64,000 nucleotides of DNA from contig JAXMLJ010000107.1 of assembly GCA_034368805.1 (NCBI GenBank), forward strand, positions 41,996 to 105,995, given 5' to 3'. This DNA is from UBA2272 sp034368805. Lineage in GTDB: Bacteria > Actinomycetota > Coriobacteriia > Anaerosomatales > Anaerosomataceae. This document shows, piece after piece, positions 61,552 to 64,000 of the stretch (positions are counted from its first letter, which is position 1; each line of letters starts with the position of its first letter). The position numbers and the translations under genes were made by a program. Under the pieces are notes generated by a model. That model did no database searches and was not told the origin of the DNA. It saw nothing but the letters and a program-made list of their open reading frames with translations.

Positions 61552-62901
61552 ATGGGCAAGAAGCCGCTCGCAGCTCTGGCGCTCGCCACCGCGATTCTGA
61601 TCACGCCCGCAGCGGCCTTCGCGCTGCCGTCAATGCCGAGTTCGTTGTTCGGGCCCTCGACCGGTTGCGGATGTCATGCGGCGCTGCTCGAGCAGTGGCG
61701 TCCGTCGATGCATGCGCAGGCACTCACCGATCCCATCTACCTGGTCAAGCTCAAGGAGGCGAACGAGGCTACCGATGGTGCACTCGACGAGTTCTGCAAC
61801 GCGTGCCACAGCCCGATCGCCGTCATGGCGGCCGAGCTCGATGGTCTCGATCAGTCCGGTGTCTCCGCCGTCGGCCTCGAGGGGATCACCTGTGACTTCT
61901 GTCATCAGGTGAGCGGCACCACCGAGCCTCTCGGCAACACGTCTGCCGAGGTGACCGGCGACGGGATCAAGCTGGCACAGCTCAAGGACCCGGAGGCCCC
62001 GCACCCGGCGGCGTACTCGGCGTTCCACGAGACGGCCGAGTTCTGCGGGACGTGTCACAACGTCGATCACCCCGGGAACGGCATGCACCTCGAGGCCACG
62101 TACACTGAGTGGAAGAACAGCCCGTACGCTGCCGAGGGCATCGTCTGCCAGGACTGTCACATGACGCCCGGACCCGGCGTCACGAAGCCCAACCCCGGGA
62201 AGGCTGCCGGCCCCGGCCCCGAGCGCGAGCACATCTACATCATGACCTTCGCCGGTGGTAACGTCGGCCTCGGCTACGCCGATCTGGCCGAAGAGCGACT
62301 TCAGGCCGCCGCGACCCTCGATCTGGAGGTTCCGGAGTTCGTTGCCGGTGGCGAGGTCCCCGTGACCACCACCATCACCAACGTCGGCGCGGGCCACTAC
62401 CTGCCGACGGGGCTGACCGAGGTCCGGCAGATGTGGCTCGAGGTCGTCGCGACCGATGAGGGGGGCGGAGAACTCCTGCGCGCGCGCCGGGACTTCGTGA
62501 GCGTACTGAAGAACGCGGAAGGCGAGTTCCCGGTCGAGTTGTGGGATGCGGTCGGTTTCGAGAGCGATGATCGCATCCCGCCGAAGGAGTCCACCTCGAA
62601 CGAGTACGCGTTCCCGATGGCAGATGGCCCCGTCACCGTCACCGCGACACTCTACTACCGCTCGTGCTCGGAGGAGATGGCGGCCAAGGCGGGAGTGGAG
62701 ATTCCCACCACGACCATGGTGAGTGCGCGCTCGGTCGTGTACACATCGGCCGAGGCTGCGGCCGACGCCGAGTCGGCTGAGCTGGCTGCAGCCGCAGAGG
62801 AGCCGCCCGGCATGAATCCCTTGATCTGGGTCGCGATCGTGCTCGCGGGTGCTGTTCTCATCGGCGCCGGGTGGGGGTTCTTGCGACGGCCGGGGGCCTA
62901 G
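61552..62901 (+). CDS. Exported, membrane-anchored multihaem c-type cytochrome
   Basis: 449 residues. Signal peptide (about 1-29, ending AAAFA), then four canonical CXXCH haem sites at 82-86 (CNACH), 114-118 (CDFCH), 165-169 (CGTCH) and 199-203 (CQDCH). A fifth, at 39-42, reads CGCH with only one residue between the cysteines, followed by AALLEQWRPSMHA, the usual context of a first haem in cytochrome c554-like proteins. Residues 260-400 are a beta-rich domain without haem. A C-terminal membrane helix (LIWVAIVLAGAVLIGAGWGFL) should anchor it facing out. Likely an electron-transfer component of anaerobic respiration; partner unknown. ATG at 61552 follows GAGAGGGG by 5 nt. Confidence 0.9.
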   Translation: MGKKPLAALALATAILITPAAAFALPSMPSSLFGPSTGCGCHAALLEQWRPSMHAQALTDPIYLVKLKEANEATDGALDEFCNACHSPIAVMAAELDGLDQSGVSAVGLEGITCDFCHQVSGTTEPLGNTSAEVTGDGIKLAQLKDPEAPHPAAYSAFHETAEFCGTCHNVDHPGNGMHLEATYTEWKNSPYAAEGIVCQDCHMTPGPGVTKPNPGKAAGPGPEREHIYIMTFAGGNVGLGYADLAEERLQAAATLDLEVPEFVAGGEVPVTTTITNVGAGHYLPTGLTEVRQMWLEVVATDEGGGELLRARRDFVSVLKNAEGEFPVELWDAVGFESDDRIPPKESTSNEYAFPMADGPVTVTATLYYRSCSEEMAAKAGVEIPTTTMVSARSVVYTSAEAAADAESAELAAAAEEPPGMNPLIWVAIVLAGAVLIGAGWGFLRRPGA

Positions 62902-62918
62902 CGGCCACCGGCAGCGAC

Positions 62919-62946
62919 AGCGGGGGAGCCCGGAGGCGCCCCCGCT
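62919..62946. terminator. Bidirectional hairpin between convergent genes
   Basis: Stem AGCGGGGG/CCCCCGCT continued by GCC/GGC across one A-G mismatch, loop CGGA. It lies between the cytochrome and protease genes, which converge here. Confidence 0.75.
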
Positions 62947-62971
62947 CGCGTGTCGGTCCCGGAGGATCTCG

Positions 62972-64000
62972 TCACTCGGTCGTGAGGTCCTGCGGCTTGA
63001 TGCCGATCATCATCTCGATGGTCATCTCGTCCCCATCACGCCAGATCGTGAGCGACACCTGGTCGCCGACCGACTGACGACGCACGATCAGAATGAGATC
63101 GTCCATCGAGCGGATTCGCGCATCATTCAGCGCGACGATGACGTCGCCGGTCTGCAGTCCGGCCTTCTCGGCCTCGGTGCCGGCGGTGACCTCCGCTACC
63201 CAGGCGCCCTCAGTGACAGGCAGCGCCTCCTGCTCGGCGAACGCCGGTGTGACGGTCTGGCCGAGTATGCCGAGGAAGGGCGTATCCACGCGGCCCTTCT
63301 CGATGAGTTCGCCGGCAGCGCGAACCGCGGTCTGAACGGGGATCGCGAGGCCCACGCCATCGTAGGAACCGGTGTCGCTGTAGATGGCCGAGGGAATGCC
63401 TATCAGCAGTCCCCGGCGATCGACGAGTGCGCCGCCCGAGTTGCCAGGATTGATGGCCGCGTCGGTCTGGATCGAGTCGACGTACGGGTACCGTCCGTCG
63501 CTGTCACCGATGTTGGTGAGCGGGCGATGGACGGCCGATACCACACCCGAGGTAACCGAGTGCTCGAGACCGAACGGTGAGCCGATCGCTATGGCGAGCT
63601 GCCCGACCACAAGATTCTCCGAGTCGCCGATCCCAATGGTCGGAATCGGCGCCACGACCTTGATCACGGCGATATCGCTCTCTGAGTCACCGCCGACGAG
63701 TTCGGCATCGTGGCGTTCCCCGGCTGAATCGGTCACGACGATGGTGGTGGCACCATCGACGACGTGGTTGTTCGTGATGATGTACGTCCCGCCGTCGGGA
63801 GCCTCCTGGTAGGCTACACCCGAACCCTCGCCCTGTATCGGGACGCTTGGATGGTCACTCGGCAGGGAACCGCTGTCCGCCTGCTCGCCGGTGATGTCGA
63901 CATTGACGACACTCGGCAGGGCGACGGAAGCAGCCGCTGCGACGATCTCCTCGGTCTGATCGCCCACCAGCTCGATCTGTCTGCTCTCCTGAGCGGGCGC
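62972..64000 (-). CDS. HtrA/DegP-type serine protease with PDZ domain, N-terminus off window
   Basis: 343 residues visible; the reading frame continues past the right edge, so a signal or membrane anchor probably lies beyond. Trypsin-like catalytic triad: His in ITNNHVVDG, Asp in SESDIAVIKV and Ser in NPGNSGGALV. A PDZ domain occupies the C-terminal 90 residues (FLGILGQTV..GLQTGDVIVALNDARI). Envelope protein quality-control protease. A GTG at 63967 could be read as a start but would lack the export signal expected for HtrA. Confidence 0.93.
   Translation of the reverse strand, partial: APAQESRQIELVGDQTEEIVAAAASVALPSVVNVDITGEQADSGSLPSDHPSVPIQGEGSGVAYQEAPDGGTYIITNNHVVDGATTIVVTDSAGERHDAELVGGDSESDIAVIKVVAPIPTIGIGDSENLVVGQLAIAIGSPFGLEHSVTSGVVSAVHRPLTNIGDSDGRYPYVDSIQTDAAINPGNSGGALVDRRGLLIGIPSAIYSDTGSYDGVGLAIPVQTAVRAAGELIEKGRVDTPFLGILGQTVTPAFAEQEALPVTEGAWVAEVTAGTEAEKAGLQTGDVIVALNDARIRSMDDLILIVRRQSVGDQVSLTIWRDGDEMTIEMMIGIKPQDLTTE

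Noticed and set aside
1..64000. CRISPR arrays, insertion sequences, prophage or integrated elements
   Set aside because: No spaced direct repeats, transposase, integrase or terminal inverted repeats were seen; gene content and base composition look chromosomal throughout.

Overview
This window spans the chromosomal origin of replication of a high-GC bacterium and about 46 kb to one side of it and 16 kb to the other. Gene content (actinobacterial-type YidC, GTG/TTG starts, cell-wall-binding type 2 repeats, reverse rubrerythrin, multihaem cytochrome, a probable selenoprotein, AddAB) suggests an anaerobic or microaerophilic Actinomycetota, most likely near the Coriobacteriia. That placement is inferred from gene content only; no rRNA is present.

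Origin core (about 35.9-63 kb): dnaA, dnaN, recF, dciA (DUF721), gyrB, a small membrane protein, gyrA and a HAD phosphatase run leftward. rpmH, rnpA, yidD, yidC, jag/khpB, rsmG, parA, parB, a YtxH protein and addB-addA run rightward. Between them (47.0-47.7 kb) lies a gene-free stretch with about nine DnaA-box-like sites, one of them inside a perfect 10-bp inverted repeat. Two parS sites lie exactly 70 bp apart at the start of rsmG. A HATPase plus winged-helix regulator sits directly upstream of dnaA.

Left part: an RbsABC-type sugar ABC transporter with a dihydroxyacetone-kinase-type enzyme cut by the left edge (1-5.3 kb); a six-gene leftward array of a drug-type ABC exporter with two permeases, an EamA transporter, a PAS/GAF sensor kinase whose H-box lacks its histidine, and a nitroreductase (5.4-12.6 kb); tRNA-Ala; a rhodanese-thioredoxin lipoprotein gene read through an in-frame UGA as WUPSC, with a SECIS-like hairpin and a CsoR/CstR-like operator (13.3-14.0 kb); an 8.8-kb cyclic beta-1,2-glucan synthase-like gene; a secreted subtilase with cell-wall-binding repeats; an SDR; and a cyclopropane-fatty-acid operon (26.5-29.8 kb). 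These are followed by an eRF1-like protein, tRNA-Ile, YjbQ, a bifunctional nuclease and a MacAB-type efflux system.

Right edge: AddAB, then rlmN with a reverse rubrerythrin (leftward), an exported membrane-anchored multihaem cytochrome (rightward), and an HtrA-type protease truncated by the window end.

The most notable item is the probable selenoprotein. Others are the HATPase-wHTH gene beside dnaA, the symmetric DnaA-box site in oriC, the His-less sensor kinase, the CX1CH haem motif, and the NdvB-type glucan synthase in an apparently Gram-positive background.
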